Assembly: GCF_000495835.1 (NCBI RefSeq)
Contig: NZ_AWGC01000013.1
Span: 1-64,000, forward strand
Length of the DNA: 64,000 nucleotides
From: Asticcacaulis sp. AC402
GTDB taxonomy: Bacteria; Pseudomonadota; Alphaproteobacteria; Caulobacterales; Caulobacteraceae
Direction of reading: 5' to 3'
This document shows positions 55,083 through 63,944 of the stretch, in pieces. Position numbers and translations under genes: made by a program. The notes below the pieces were generated by a model that saw only the letters and a program-made list of their open reading frames with translations, was not told the origin of the DNA and made no database searches. Numbering within the stretch: the first letter of the stretch is position 1; each line of letters starts with the position of its first letter.

Positions 55083-55679
55083 CAGCCATCCCATCTGGCG
55101 GGCGATGCGGCAGGCATCGATGCGGTTGACGGCGTTCAGCTTCTGCAGGACCTCCGACAACTGGTTGCGGATCGTGCCTGGCGCCTTGTCAAGCATGCGG
55201 GCGATGGTCTTGTTGCTGTGGCCCTGCTCGGCCAGCCGCAGAAGTTCACGGTCGCGGTTATTGAGCGGGTCATCCGTTTGCGACAGGTCGCCAAGTTGCG
55301 GGTCGATGATCTTTTCCCCCGCCATCACCCGACGGATAATCTGCGCCAGTTCGCGCGACGGCGTGTCCTTGAGCAAGTAGCCGCGGACGCCTGCGGCTAA
55401 GGCGCGTTGCAGATAGCCCGGACGGGCAAAGGTGGTCACCATGACCATGGCGGTTCCCGGCGTCATCCGTTGCAGATGCAGGGCCAGGTCGATGCCGCCC
55501 ATGTCGGCCATCTCGATATCGCTGACGACCAGGTCGGGGCGGCAGTCGGCCAGTATATCCAGCGCGGCACGACCGTTGGGCGCAGTGCCCACTACGGTGA
55601 AGTCATTCTCCAAAGCCAGCAGACTGGCGATCGCGCCCAGGACCAGGGCCTGATCCTCCACGACCAGTATACGGATCAT
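55080..55679 (-). CDS. NarL/FixJ-type response regulator
   Basis: A 199-residue regulator. Receiver: LVVEDQALVLGAIASLL, phospho-Asp in LVVSDIEMADMGG, Lys in YLLKDTPSREL. LuxR-type helix-turn-helix near 135-190 (NNRDRELLRLAEQGHSNKTI). Its start overlaps the kinase stop by four bases. The stop codon is formed by the right end of repeat C3, immediately after GWL. Confidence 0.92.
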   Translation of the reverse strand: MIRILVVEDQALVLGAIASLLALENDFTVVGTAPNGRAALDILADCRPDLVVSDIEMADMGGIDLALHLQRMTPGTAMVMVTTFARPGYLQRALAAGVRGYLLKDTPSRELAQIIRRVMAGEKIIDPQLGDLSQTDDPLNNRDRELLRLAEQGHSNKTIARMLDKAPGTIRNQLSEVLQKLNAVNRIDACRIARQMGWL

Positions 55680-56758
55680 GAGAGCGCCTCCAACGGAATA
55701 CGGGCTGACACTGTCACACCTTGCACGGCTTCGATGGTGACTGTCCCGCCGAGATCGCCGACACGGCGGCGTATGCCGTCCAGGCCGTTGCCGAAGACGA
55801 TGGTACCGCCACGGCCATCGTCACGGATTTCAAGGCAAAGAGTCGCGTGGTCGCGCCGGATATCGATGGTGCAGGCCGTGGCTTGGGCATGGCGGACGAC
55901 ATTGGTCACGGCCTCGCGCATGACCATAGTGACAGCATGCTCCAGCGGTGGTGGAAGGGGCCCGGCGGTGTTGGAAATCGAGAGCTCGATGTCGGCGGCT
56001 TCGAGCAGGGCGCGGACGTGGCCCGTAGCAGCGATCAGGGTCGACTGGTTCAGACCACGGATCGCTGCGCGGATCTCCTGCAAGGCTTCGCGGCCGACGG
56101 CGTTGATGGCCTCCAGCTCTGACCGGGCCCGTTCGGGTTCCTGATCGATGACGCGTGACGCAAGGTCGGATTTCAGAACAACCGTCGAAAAGGCATGGCC
56201 GACGATGTCGTGCAGTTCGCGCGAGATACGCTCGCGCTCACCCATGACGGCCAGGGCCTCGGCCTGGGCCCGGGCACGGATCAGCTCTTCGGTCTGGTCC
56301 TGGAGCAGGCTGTTGGCGGCGGTTGCGGCCGCGGCCAGCCCGCCGAAAAAGAGGACGCCGAAGCCAAAGATCCACGACACCCATCCGATGCCGACCGCCA
56401 GGATCGTAGCGGCTATCATCCCGCCCAGCCAAAGGTAGCGCAGCCGGCCACGCTGGCTCTGGACCGCAATCATGACCGCGAACAGCATAATGATACTGGC
56501 AGCGGCGGTCAGTTGCCCCAACCCCAGGGATATGGCGGCGATGACGGCGATGCCCGGCCAGGCTTTGCTCCCGCGCAGGTCGAAGGAACCGTAATAGGCA
56601 ATCAGGAACACCGGCAACGCGGCCAGAGAGGCTTGCCAGTCCAGGTGCCTGGGCTTTTCGAGGAACCACGGCCAAACATACATCAACAGGTAGGACAGCC
56701 AGATAGTCGGTCCATCCAGCGCCAGGCCTAAGAATCGTCTGCGTTTAATCTGCGCCAT
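55676..56758 (-). CDS. DesK-type sensor histidine kinase
   Basis: A 360-residue membrane kinase. About five to six hydrophobic helices fill residues 15-145. A HisKA_3 dimerisation box reads ERERISRELHDIVGHAFSTV, with HATPase_c boxes EAVTNVVRHAQA and DDGRGGTIVFGNGL. It overlaps the upstream serine hydrolase by 14 bases and the regulator by four. Like DesK it may sense membrane state or an envelope-acting compound. Confidence 0.91.
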   Translation of the reverse strand: MAQIKRRRFLGLALDGPTIWLSYLLMYVWPWFLEKPRHLDWQASLAALPVFLIAYYGSFDLRGSKAWPGIAVIAAISLGLGQLTAAASIIMLFAVMIAVQSQRGRLRYLWLGGMIAATILAVGIGWVSWIFGFGVLFFGGLAAAATAANSLLQDQTEELIRARAQAEALAVMGERERISRELHDIVGHAFSTVVLKSDLASRVIDQEPERARSELEAINAVGREALQEIRAAIRGLNQSTLIAATGHVRALLEAADIELSISNTAGPLPPPLEHAVTMVMREAVTNVVRHAQATACTIDIRRDHATLCLEIRDDGRGGTIVFGNGLDGIRRRVGDLGGTVTIEAVQGVTVSARIPLEALS

Positions 56759-57923
56759 CGGCCTTCAGCATAAGGAGACCGAGTTCGCGGGCAAAACCAT
56801 GGAACGGATCTCCGCCCTGGGTGCCCCTGTTGGTCATCACGGAGACAGCCATACCATAGTCCGGGAACAGCATGAAACTGGAGGATGACCCTTTGGCGGT
56901 GCCGTTGTGATGGACAACGCGGATTTTCTTGCCATCGACCTCGATCTCACCAACCCGCCAGCCGAGAGCATAGTTCTGCACGTTCACGGTGCCGTCCTTC
57001 AAGGTCTGCGGTGTCCAGAAGGCGTCGCGCACGGCCGGCGGGACCAGATCATTCCCGATCCAAGCGCCGCCAAGGCTGGCGAGATCCTGCGGCGTGGCGA
57101 GAAAGCCGCCACCAGCCCATTTTATGCTATCGTCAGTGGGCAGGGCGTCGCGGTAATTGCCGTTTTCAACCTCGTAGAAACGGACGCGGTGGTCTTCAGG
57201 GAGGGTGCGGTCGTCGGGCTTTAGTCCGTTCAGGCCCAGCGGGCCGGCGACATGCTTTTGTACGAGGTTGAGATAGGTGTCGCCGCCGGCGCTTTCCATG
57301 ACGCCGCTGGCCAGAACCGTGCCGTAGGTGGAATAGGAAAAGCCGGCCCCGGGCTCAAACAGCAGGGGCGAGCCGGAAAAGGTGCCGACCGCAGCGCGGA
57401 CACTGTCAAAATGGCGGGTGTTTTCATAGTCCCAGATGGGGGCGCAAACACACATGCCGTAATGGCGGATACCTGCCGTATGTGACAACAGCTGCCGCGT
57501 CGTGATCGGATGGCCCTTGTCCGGGAAATAACCAATGTAACTCGTGATGGGTTTGTCGAGATCGAGCTTGTTTTGGGCGACCAGGATCGCGGCCAGGGTG
57601 GCGTTGACCGCCTTGCTGCTGGAGCCGATGCGATACTGGCTTTGCGGTGTCGCGGGCGTCCGGGTTTTCAGGTCGGCATAGCCCTGGGTGTGAGACCATA
57701 CGATCTTGCCATCGATGCCGACGGCGGCCGACAGGCTGGGATAACGGCCGGTGGCGTATTGCTCGTTGAGATAGGCGGCCGCCGCGTGGGGTTCGGCGGG
57801 CACGGATGCCGCCTTTTCTGGCAGGGCGTTCCAGCCAAACGGCCAGACGATCAGGGGGCGGAAGAGGAGATAGATGGCGAGGCAGAGGAAGATCCCCAGA
57901 CCCGCCCAGAAGAATTTGCGCAT
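56745..57923 (-). CDS. Serine hydrolase of the beta-lactamase/penicillin-binding class C family
   Basis: A 392-residue envelope protein with one N-terminal membrane anchor (AGLGIFLCLAIYLLFRPLIV). The nucleophile motif is GSSSKAVNA (SxxK). The second motif reads FSYSTYG, with Thr where class C enzymes usually have Asn (YxN). The third is HHNGTAKG (HxG). It is first gene of an operon with a DesK/NarL two-component pair, suggesting the hydrolase or its product feeds the sensor (inference). Substrate unknown. Confidence 0.87.
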   Translation of the reverse strand: MRKFFWAGLGIFLCLAIYLLFRPLIVWPFGWNALPEKAASVPAEPHAAAAYLNEQYATGRYPSLSAAVGIDGKIVWSHTQGYADLKTRTPATPQSQYRIGSSSKAVNATLAAILVAQNKLDLDKPITSYIGYFPDKGHPITTRQLLSHTAGIRHYGMCVCAPIWDYENTRHFDSVRAAVGTFSGSPLLFEPGAGFSYSTYGTVLASGVMESAGGDTYLNLVQKHVAGPLGLNGLKPDDRTLPEDHRVRFYEVENGNYRDALPTDDSIKWAGGGFLATPQDLASLGGAWIGNDLVPPAVRDAFWTPQTLKDGTVNVQNYALGWRVGEIEVDGKKIRVVHHNGTAKGSSSSFMLFPDYGMAVSVMTNRGTQGGDPFHGFARELGLLMLKADGAD

Positions 57924-58004
57924 CGGTTGTCACCTTTGATGATGTGGTGACAGGGTGAGCCACGAAACCATCCGCCGGAAGTGACAGATGTCACTGCCTG
58001 ACAG

Positions 58005-58172
58005 CTTATCCTCCACCGCTTGCGGGAGACGTGGCGAGCGAGCGGAGCCGAAGGCGTAGCAAGTCGAGACAGAGGGGGAGCCGGGAGCTTGTGACGCCCC
58101 CTCCGTCTCGACGCGTTTCGCCCCAAAAGAGGGCTCACTTGCTCGACACCTCCCCCGCAAGCGGTGGAGGAT
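58005..58172. repeat. Family B-related long palindromic repeat
   Basis: Outer arms CTTATCCTCCACCGCTTGCG and CGCAAGCGGTGGAGGATAAG enclose inner arms with GTCGAGACAGAGGGGG and CCCCCTCCGTCTCGACGCG. It is the counterpart of 12036-12215. It lies between the LacI gene and the serine hydrolase operon. Confidence 0.8.
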
Positions 58173-58180
58173 AAGGAGCG

Positions 58181-59227
58181 CTATCCACCGCAGCTTTCGC
58201 GGATAATAAGCTGCGTCGGTATCCGCGTCATCTCGACGGGCTCGCCATCGATCAGGGCGGCCAACGTATCGACCAGAACCTTCGCTGCCGTCTTGGTATC
58301 CTGGCGCACCGTGCTTAGGGCCGGATTGATACAGGTACAGGCCCACAGGTCGTCGAAACCCATCACGGAAACATCCCGTGGCACATTCAGTCCGCGTTTC
58401 TGCAGGCTCTGTATCGCGCCGATGGCCAGCAGATCCGTCACGGCAAACACAGCATCGAAGGCCACTCCATCGTCCAGGAACCGGTCGATCGCAGCCGCCC
58501 CCTCCTCACGCGAGATGAAACAATCGATGGCCAGGCTGTCGTCCGGCCGCACCCCCGCCTGGGTATGGGCGCGCATATAGCCCTTGTAGCGTTCGAAAAA
58601 TTCGGAATGACGCTCCGATGCCTCCCCGAGGAATACGATGCGCTTGCGGCCCAGCTTCAGCAGGTGGGCCACCGCTGTATAGGCGCCGCCTTCATTGTCG
58701 GATCCGATAAAGACATTGGGCGTTTCTGGCATGACCGGCCCGAACACCACCCACGGCTCGCCGACCTGGCGCAGAGCCTCAACCTTTTGCAGATAGGTCT
58801 CAAAATCGCGATAGCCCAGAAAGATGATGCCGTCTGCACGGCGCGAAAAACCGTAATCGGCGCTCCAGTTGGCGTTCTGTTTTTGCAGCGACATCAGGAC
58901 GTCAACACCCTTGTCACCCGCATAGTTCATGATCTGGCCGATCAGCGGCAGGAAAAAAGGATTGATCGTATTGTCACCCTGGTCGATGTCTTCCGACACC
59001 AGGACAGCGATGGTGTTGATCTTCTTCGACCGCAGCTTGCGGGCATTGATGTCGACCGTGTAGTTCAGCTTGGCTGCCGCATCGAAGACGCGCTGGCGCA
59101 CCCCCTCGCTGACCGAAGCCGGCCGCGACAGGGCACGCGACACCGTGGCCTGGGAAACCCCGGCGAGAGCGGCAATATCAATGGAAGTAGGGCGTCTCAT
59201 CTGCATCTTTTTGTTATTTGTGACCAT
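58181..59227 (-). CDS. LacI-family transcriptional regulator (second)
   Basis: A 348-residue repressor. Helix-turn-helix TSIDIAALAGVSQATVSRAL, hinge ARKLRSKKINTIAVLV, and a ligand domain with DGIIFLGYRDFE, VFIGSDNEGG and VSVMGFDDLWACTCI. The start at 59227 is supported by GAGGCGGTGTC before ATG. No catabolic gene remains next to it: one side is an unrelated operon, the other a scar of gene remnants. Its target is therefore unclear. Confidence 0.92.
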   Translation of the reverse strand: MVTNNKKMQMRRPTSIDIAALAGVSQATVSRALSRPASVSEGVRQRVFDAAAKLNYTVDINARKLRSKKINTIAVLVSEDIDQGDNTINPFFLPLIGQIMNYAGDKGVDVLMSLQKQNANWSADYGFSRRADGIIFLGYRDFETYLQKVEALRQVGEPWVVFGPVMPETPNVFIGSDNEGGAYTAVAHLLKLGRKRIVFLGEASERHSEFFERYKGYMRAHTQAGVRPDDSLAIDCFISREEGAAAIDRFLDDGVAFDAVFAVTDLLAIGAIQSLQKRGLNVPRDVSVMGFDDLWACTCINPALSTVRQDTKTAAKVLVDTLAALIDGEPVEMTRIPTQLIIRESCGG

Positions 59228-59236
59228 GACACCGCC

Positions 59237-59332
59237 TCAGGGTTTAGACAAGTAGTCGCCCATAATGGCAGCGACCCATTCCATAAAAGCGCGCGACCGC
59301 CGGGCCTGATGGCGGCGGCGCGGTGCGCGACA
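59237..59332 (-). pseudogene. Remnant of a LysR-family regulator (C-terminus only)
   Basis: Minus-strand codons read RRHQARRSRAFMEWVAAIMG, then DYLSKP and TGA (59239-59237). This is the usual end of LysR proteins, where an RxRAFxxWV helix closes the domain. The DNA-binding part and most of the effector domain are absent. The remnant meets an SDR remnant on the other strand at about 59310-59332. Confidence 0.55.
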
Positions 59333-59486
59333 ATGCCAGCTGAACGCGATGATTGCTTCGCGGACGCCCTTGAGCAGGGCGGGACTGCCGGACGATATCG
59401 GCGGGGTGGTATCGCTGTTGCTGTCAGACGAGGCTGGCTGGATCAACGGCCAGCGCATCGAAGTCGCTGGCGGGATTCACACCTGA
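59310..59486 (+). pseudogene. Remnant of a short-chain dehydrogenase/reductase (C-terminus only)
   Basis: The plus frame ending at TGA 59484-59486 reads LNAMIASRTPL, then GLPDDIGGVVSLLLSDEAGW and INGQRIEVAGGIHT, the standard SDR C-terminus. Just upstream GGGAVRDNA is in another frame, so one base is missing near 59337 (GCCAG where GCCCAG is expected). The Rossmann half and catalytic Tyr/Lys are gone. Confidence 0.7.
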
Positions 59487-59510
59487 TTGCCGCGTAGCGG
59501 CCTTAAGATA

Positions 59511-59791
59511 AGTGGGTTCACAGATTTCACAGATTAGAGGGATTAATACCAGCCCGCGATGACCTTGACTCATCGCGGACTGGCAAGCGCGCCAGCGCAT
59601 GTTTCTTGGGCGCCCGAGCTTATGCGAAGAGCCATGGGGGGCGCCTGGTCCGGCGCTTGAGCTGAAAAAATGCGAATACAAAGCGTCACTCTTTATGTGG
59701 CTTGGTATAAGAGGCGCTTAGCGTAGTCCAAGGCGCCCTTTCTTGCTTAATCCCTCTAATCTGTGAGATCTGTGGACCCACTTCCTTAAAG
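59511..59791. repeat. Long inverted repeat enclosing repeat C4
   Basis: The left arm (59511-59546, starting AGTGGGTTCACAG and ending GAGGGATTAA) and right arm (59747-59782 and beyond, starting TTAATCCCTC and ending GTGGACCCACTT) are inverted copies with about two mismatches over 36 bases. The right arm continues to the rimM stop codon. Family C copy C4 lies inside. Confidence 0.75.
59544..59710. repeat. Family C MITE-like repeat (copy C4)
   Basis: Orientation is opposite to C3. Ends are TAATACCAGCC and GGCTTGGTATAA. The end hairpin GCGATGA...TCATCGC is strong. The core GCGCCCGAGCTTATGCGAAG is conserved. Confidence 0.85.
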
Positions 59792-60286
59792 TCCGGTCAG
59801 ATCCACCACAATCCGGCGTTCGGCCGTATGGACCTCCGGCACTTGGGCCAGAGTGAAGGGAACATAGAAGCTGACACCTTCCAGTGGCTTGACATCCAGC
59901 AGGTCGCCAGCGCCGAAATTGTCGACATTGACCACCTTGCCGATCTCGGTTCCGGCCAAGTCGAAAACCTGCATACCAATCAGGTCGGTGACGTAATATT
60001 CGTCTTCGTCCGTGTCCGGAAGATCGGCGCGATCGACATACAGCTTCAGACCCTTTAGCTTTTCTGCCGCCGTACGGTCGGGCGCCTGTTCGGCGAAGAC
60101 CAGCAGCGCGCCCTTGTGGGAACGCGCCCTGGTCACCACCAGGGCCGGCTTGCCGGCGGCATCCAGAAGCGGGGAATATTCCAGCAGGCTGATCGGATCG
60201 TCCATAAAGCTCATCAGCTTGAACTCGCCCTGGACACCATGGGGTGCGCCGACCTGAGCGACGAGAACCAGATTGGGTTTTGTCAT
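59786..60286 (-). CDS. rimM: Ribosome maturation factor RimM
   Basis: A 166-residue 16S rRNA processing factor that binds S19 during 30S assembly. Start ATG 60286 gives MTKPNLVLVAQVGAPHGVQG, the usual RimM opening. A PRC-barrel domain with DLIGMQVFDLAGTEIGKVV follows. Genes ffh-rpsP-rimM are in the standard order, but trmD and rplS, which normally follow, are absent. Instead the stop codon abuts a long inverted repeat. Confidence 0.95.
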   Translation of the reverse strand: MTKPNLVLVAQVGAPHGVQGEFKLMSFMDDPISLLEYSPLLDAAGKPALVVTRARSHKGALLVFAEQAPDRTAAEKLKGLKLYVDRADLPDTDEDEYYVTDLIGMQVFDLAGTEIGKVVNVDNFGAGDLLDVKPLEGVSFYVPFTLAQVPEVHTAERRIVVDLTGL

Positions 60287-60296
60287 CAGAAAAATC

Positions 60297-60331
60297 TCAA
60301 AATAAAAGGGCCGGATCGCTCCGGCCCTTTC
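60297..60331 (-). terminator. Intrinsic terminator or attenuator between rpsP and rimM
   Basis: On the minus strand the stem AAAGGGCCGGA/TCCGGCCCTTT with loop GCGA is followed by TTATTTT. It lies within an otherwise continuous ribosomal operon, so it probably lowers rimM expression relative to rpsP. Confidence 0.75.
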
Positions 60332-60355
60332 GTATGTGGGAATCCGCAGCAAAGC

Positions 60356-60823
60356 TTATTCCGAAGCGGGAGTTTCGTCAGCCACGGCGACTTCGACTTC
60401 CGGTTCTGCAGCGGCTTCTTCGACGACCGGAGCCGGAGCGGCAGCAGCAGCGGCGGCTTCTTCACGGGCGGCGGCCTCGGCGTCGAGACGGTCCTGCTCG
60501 CGTTGGGCGCGTTCAGCGGCACGTTCCTGGGCCTTCTTGCCCGGGGTGCCCTTCTTCGGGTTGTTGCTGGCGGTCCAGGTGACCAGGCCTTCCTGCGACA
60601 GGAAGCGCGCGACGCGGTCGGTCGGCTGGGCGCCCTTCTTCAGCCATTCGGCAATGCGCTCCGACTTCAGGGTGACGCGGACGGCGTCCTTCGGCAGCAT
60701 CGGGTTGTAGGTGCCCACCTTTTCGATGAACTTACCGTCGCGCGGCGCAGTGCTTTCGGCGACGACGATGGTGTAGTACGGGCGCTTCTTGGAGCCACCG
60801 CGGGAGAGACGAATCTTAAGCAT
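60356..60823 (-). CDS. rpsP: 30S ribosomal protein S16 with long Ala/Glu-rich tail
   Basis: A 155-residue protein whose first 80 residues are canonical S16 ([28 protein letters not shown]). The remaining 75 residues are an Ala/Glu/Arg-rich helical tail followed by an acidic low-complexity end. Extensions of this kind occur in several Alphaproteobacteria. It lies between ffh and rimM, 23 bases after ffh in the transcript. Confidence 0.96.
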   Translation of the reverse strand: MLKIRLSRGGSKKRPYYTIVVAESTAPRDGKFIEKVGTYNPMLPKDAVRVTLKSERIAEWLKKGAQPTDRVARFLSQEGLVTWTASNNPKKGTPGKKAQERAAERAQREQDRLDAEAAAREEAAAAAAAPAPVVEEAAAEPEVEVAVADETPASE

Positions 60824-60846
60824 GTTCAGTTCCTTGGTTTGATCGC

Positions 60847-62412
60847 TTATTTCTTGGTCGGGTTAAAAGGCTTGGAGCCGGGCAGGCCCGGTAAGCCGGA
60901 GAAGGGGGAGCCGCTGGCTGGACTGCCGAGACCGGGCAGCTTGATGCCGGCATTGCCGGCCATCGATTGGATCTTTTCGAGATCAGCCTGGGACGGGCCG
61001 CCCGGAGCGTTGAGCGTCTTGGCCATGTCGGCGATCTGGGACGGATTGGGCATGCCACCGCCGCCCATGCCAAACATTTTTGCCATCTGACCCATGGCAC
61101 CGCGGCCGTTGGAGCGCGACATCGCTTTAAAGGTATCGGCCATCTGGCGGTGTTGTTTCAGCAGGCGGTTGATTTCCATGACTTCGACACCGGCGCCGGC
61201 AGCGATACGGCGCTTGCGCGACGCGTTCAGCACGTCCGGCTTCTTGCGTTCCATCTTGGTCATCGAGGTGATGATGGCCACCTGGCGGTCGAAGGTCTTA
61301 TCCGAGATATTCATCTCGTCGATCTGCTTCTTGGCCTTCTGCACCCCCGGCAACAGATTCATGATACCGCTCATCCCACCCATGCGCTTCATCTGGCGCA
61401 GTTGTTCAGCCAGGTCGTCCAGGTCGAACTGACCCTTGGCCATCTTCTTGGCCATGGCGGTTGCCTTGGCCTGGTCCAGTTCCTGGGCCGCCTTTTCGAC
61501 CAGGGCGACAATATCGCCCTGACCCAGGATGCGGCCGGCAACGCGGCGGGCATCAAAGACGTCCAGGGCCTCGACCTTTTCGCCGGCGCCGAGGAACTTG
61601 ATCGGCAGGCCGGTGACGGCGCGCATCGACAGCATGGCGCCGCCGCGGGCGTCGCCGTCGGCGCGGGTCAGGATAAGACCGGTCAGCGGCAGGCGTTCAT
61701 GGAAGGCGGCGGCCGTACGCACGGCATCCTGGCCGGTCAGGCTGTCGGCGACCAGGAAAGTTTCGACGGGGTTGGCGATGCGCGCGATCTCGGCGGCTTC
61801 GCTCATCAGCGCTTCGTCGAGCGTTGTGCGGCCGGCGGTGTCGAGGATCAGGACATCGAAGCCCTGAATCTTCGCGGCCTGCAAGGCGCGGCGGGCAATG
61901 TCGGTGGCGCTTTGGCCGGCCACGATCGGCAGGAAGTCGACGCCAACCTGTTCGGCGAGCAGCTTGAGCTGCTCCATGGCGGCCGGACGTCGGGTGTCCA
62001 GCGAAGCCATCATGACCTTCTTGCGGTCGAACTTGGTCAGGCGCAGGGCCAGTTTGGCGGAAGTCGTGGTCTTGCCGGAACCCTGCAGACCGGCCATCAG
62101 GATGACGGCGGGCGGTACAGCATTCAGGTTCAGCGGTTCCGGCTCTTCGCCGCCCAGCATGTCGATCAGGCCGTCATAGACGATCTTGACGACCTGGTCG
62201 GCCGGCTTGACCGCCTTGATGATCTCTTCGCCAGTGGCCAGTTCCTTGGCCTTTGTCATGAACTGACGCACCACTGGCAGGGCGACGTCGGCTTCCAGCA
62301 GGGCGACGCGCACTTCACGCAGGGCTTCGTCGACATCCTTTTCCGAAAGGACGCCACGGCCTGACAGGCGGTCAAAAAGACCGGATAGGCGCTCGTTCAA
62401 GCTGTCGAACAT
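60847..62412 (-). CDS. ffh: Signal recognition particle GTPase Ffh
   Basis: A 521-residue SRP54 homologue that targets nascent membrane proteins. N domain from [17 protein letters not shown] domain with [20 protein letters not shown] and TRADGD, and a Met-rich M domain ([16 protein letters not shown]) with the RNA-binding helix [13 protein letters not shown] 62412 is the family start. The in-frame extension to 62496 crosses the upstream terminator. The tail is Gly/Pro-rich. Confidence 0.97.
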   Translation of the reverse strand: MFDSLNERLSGLFDRLSGRGVLSEKDVDEALREVRVALLEADVALPVVRQFMTKAKELATGEEIIKAVKPADQVVKIVYDGLIDMLGGEEPEPLNLNAVPPAVILMAGLQGSGKTTTSAKLALRLTKFDRKKVMMASLDTRRPAAMEQLKLLAEQVGVDFLPIVAGQSATDIARRALQAAKIQGFDVLILDTAGRTTLDEALMSEAAEIARIANPVETFLVADSLTGQDAVRTAAAFHERLPLTGLILTRADGDARGGAMLSMRAVTGLPIKFLGAGEKVEALDVFDARRVAGRILGQGDIVALVEKAAQELDQAKATAMAKKMAKGQFDLDDLAEQLRQMKRMGGMSGIMNLLPGVQKAKKQIDEMNISDKTFDRQVAIITSMTKMERKKPDVLNASRKRRIAAGAGVEVMEINRLLKQHRQMADTFKAMSRSNGRGAMGQMAKMFGMGGGGMPNPSQIADMAKTLNAPGGPSQADLEKIQSMAGNAGIKLPGLGSPASGSPFSGLPGLPGSKPFNPTKK

Positions 62413-62451
62413 GATCTCAATTCTCCGTTCGCGTCCGGTTTGCACCCAAAC

Positions 62452-62490
62452 AGAAAATCCCCGAGGGCGCCACGCGCTGTCGGGGATCCT
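62452..62490 (-). terminator. Intrinsic terminator between glycosyltransferase gene and ffh
   Basis: On the minus strand ATCCCCGA...TCGGGGAT is followed by TTTTCTG. It ends the glycosyltransferase transcript 40 bases before the ffh ATG. Confidence 0.65.
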
Positions 62491-62681
62491 TCCCATCCTC
62501 TGTCCAAGCGCTGTGCCGGGGTCGTGATGACGAAGGGTTCTGAATTAGAGCACGCCAAAGGCGCGCGATGTGGCGGGGTTTATGGCGGAAACGGATCGGA
62601 GAGTCAAGTCAGCGGCCGATAACATATTGAACGATCTCTTGAGGCGCGCCCACTCCCCGTGAAGGTCGGCGAAAGCGGTAT

Positions 62682-63944
62682 TCAGGGATTGCCTGCACCC
62701 AGGTACAGATTGAGGGCCATCGTTTTCAACACTTCGGACTGCCACGGCGCATCCAGTTTACGGACATCGCGCTGGGCCGCCGCGATCAGGTGACGGCGCA
62801 GGACCTCATCGGTTGTCAACGCCCGCAAAGCCTCCGCAGCCGCAGACACATCCGGCTCAGCCCAGACCTGGTCGCTGTCACGGACAACAATACAATAGGG
62901 ACCGTCGGGGTCTCGGATTGGAATCGTCCGCACCGGGATCAGTCGCGAATTATTGTCATTCATAAAGTCGATATTGCCGGACCAGCCGGTAGCGATCACC
63001 CCAACCCCAGACGCCATGGCTTCGGCAAGCGTCAGGCCAAATCCCTCAGAGCGGTGCAGCGAGATTAACACATCGCTGGCCGCTATCAGCCCATCCATGT
63101 CAGCATCCGAGAGGCGTTGCGTGATCACCCGGATATCGGGCCGGATGGCCACAGCATTTGTCAGACGCTGCTCGCTATCGCGATCGCCGGACATATCGCT
63201 GACCTTGAGCGTCAGGCGGGCATGCGCCGCCGGTAAAGGAAACGCTTCGCGCCAGGCTTCCAGGACACTCCACGGATTCTTGCGAACCGCACCGGACTTG
63301 GTGTCGAACAGGCACAGCACCTCACACAGGTCGGGGTCCAGACCGAACTTCTGCTGAGCATCATGATAGGGGATGGCGACGGGATGCGGTGCCGGATGCG
63401 GCATGACCCGCAACCGCGAGCTCAGATCGTCGCGACCAGCCTGCCGGAAGGCCTTGACCATGGCGTCATGGACGAAGCGGGACGGCAGCCAGATTTCGTG
63501 CAAATAATCGGCCAGCCATACCCAATCGGCTGGCGCCTTTGGCGTTTCCCATGCCCAGTAGCCAATGCGATAGCGATGCGCCCAGGTTTGCGGCGCATGC
63601 GCCATGAAGGCGACCAGGCATTCCGGCGCATTGGCATGGATAAGCCACACTCCGCCGTCGCCGGGCAGTTTCGCGCCCTGGAACACCAGATGTTTGAACG
63701 CCGGCCGCAAATCGTGTTCGATCGGGGAAAATCCGGCGGCTTTCAGCGCCCGCGCGGTCATCCGGCCGGCCCGGCCGATGCCCAAGGTTTCGCGCAAAAA
63801 GCCGGAAACGACCAGGGGGCCGGGTTTGGGTGCAACAGCGCCCGCCTTTGTCCAGGAGCCGCAACGGCCGCGCGCCAGCAGGTTGAGCCCACCATGGATG
63901 AGGGGCAGGCGATAACGCAGAGGCAGGTAGCGCAACCCGGGCAT
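62682..63944 (-). CDS. Glycosyltransferase, GT4-like (GT-B fold)
   Basis: A 420-residue glycosyltransferase. The C-terminal nucleotide-sugar site is clear: LHRSEGFGLTLAEAMASGVG with the EX7E acid pair, then WSGNIDFMNDNNS. The N-terminal half has GFLRETLGIGRAGRMTARAL, which fits acceptor binding. No membrane helix is seen. It probably adds sugars to an exopolysaccharide or cell-surface glycan. Neighbours upstream lie outside the window. Confidence 0.87.
   Translation of the reverse strand: MPGLRYLPLRYRLPLIHGGLNLLARGRCGSWTKAGAVAPKPGPLVVSGFLRETLGIGRAGRMTARALKAAGFSPIEHDLRPAFKHLVFQGAKLPGDGGVWLIHANAPECLVAFMAHAPQTWAHRYRIGYWAWETPKAPADWVWLADYLHEIWLPSRFVHDAMVKAFRQAGRDDLSSRLRVMPHPAPHPVAIPYHDAQQKFGLDPDLCEVLCLFDTKSGAVRKNPWSVLEAWREAFPLPAAHARLTLKVSDMSGDRDSEQRLTNAVAIRPDIRVITQRLSDADMDGLIAASDVLISLHRSEGFGLTLAEAMASGVGVIATGWSGNIDFMNDNNSRLIPVRTIPIRDPDGPYCIVVRDSDQVWAEPDVSAAAEALRALTTDEVLRRHLIAAAQRDVRKLDAPWQSEVLKTMALNLYLGAGNP

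Noticed and set aside
60967-62364. A 465-codon open frame antisense to ffh
   Set aside because: Shadow of ffh, with Gly/His/Asp-rich composition and no start signal.
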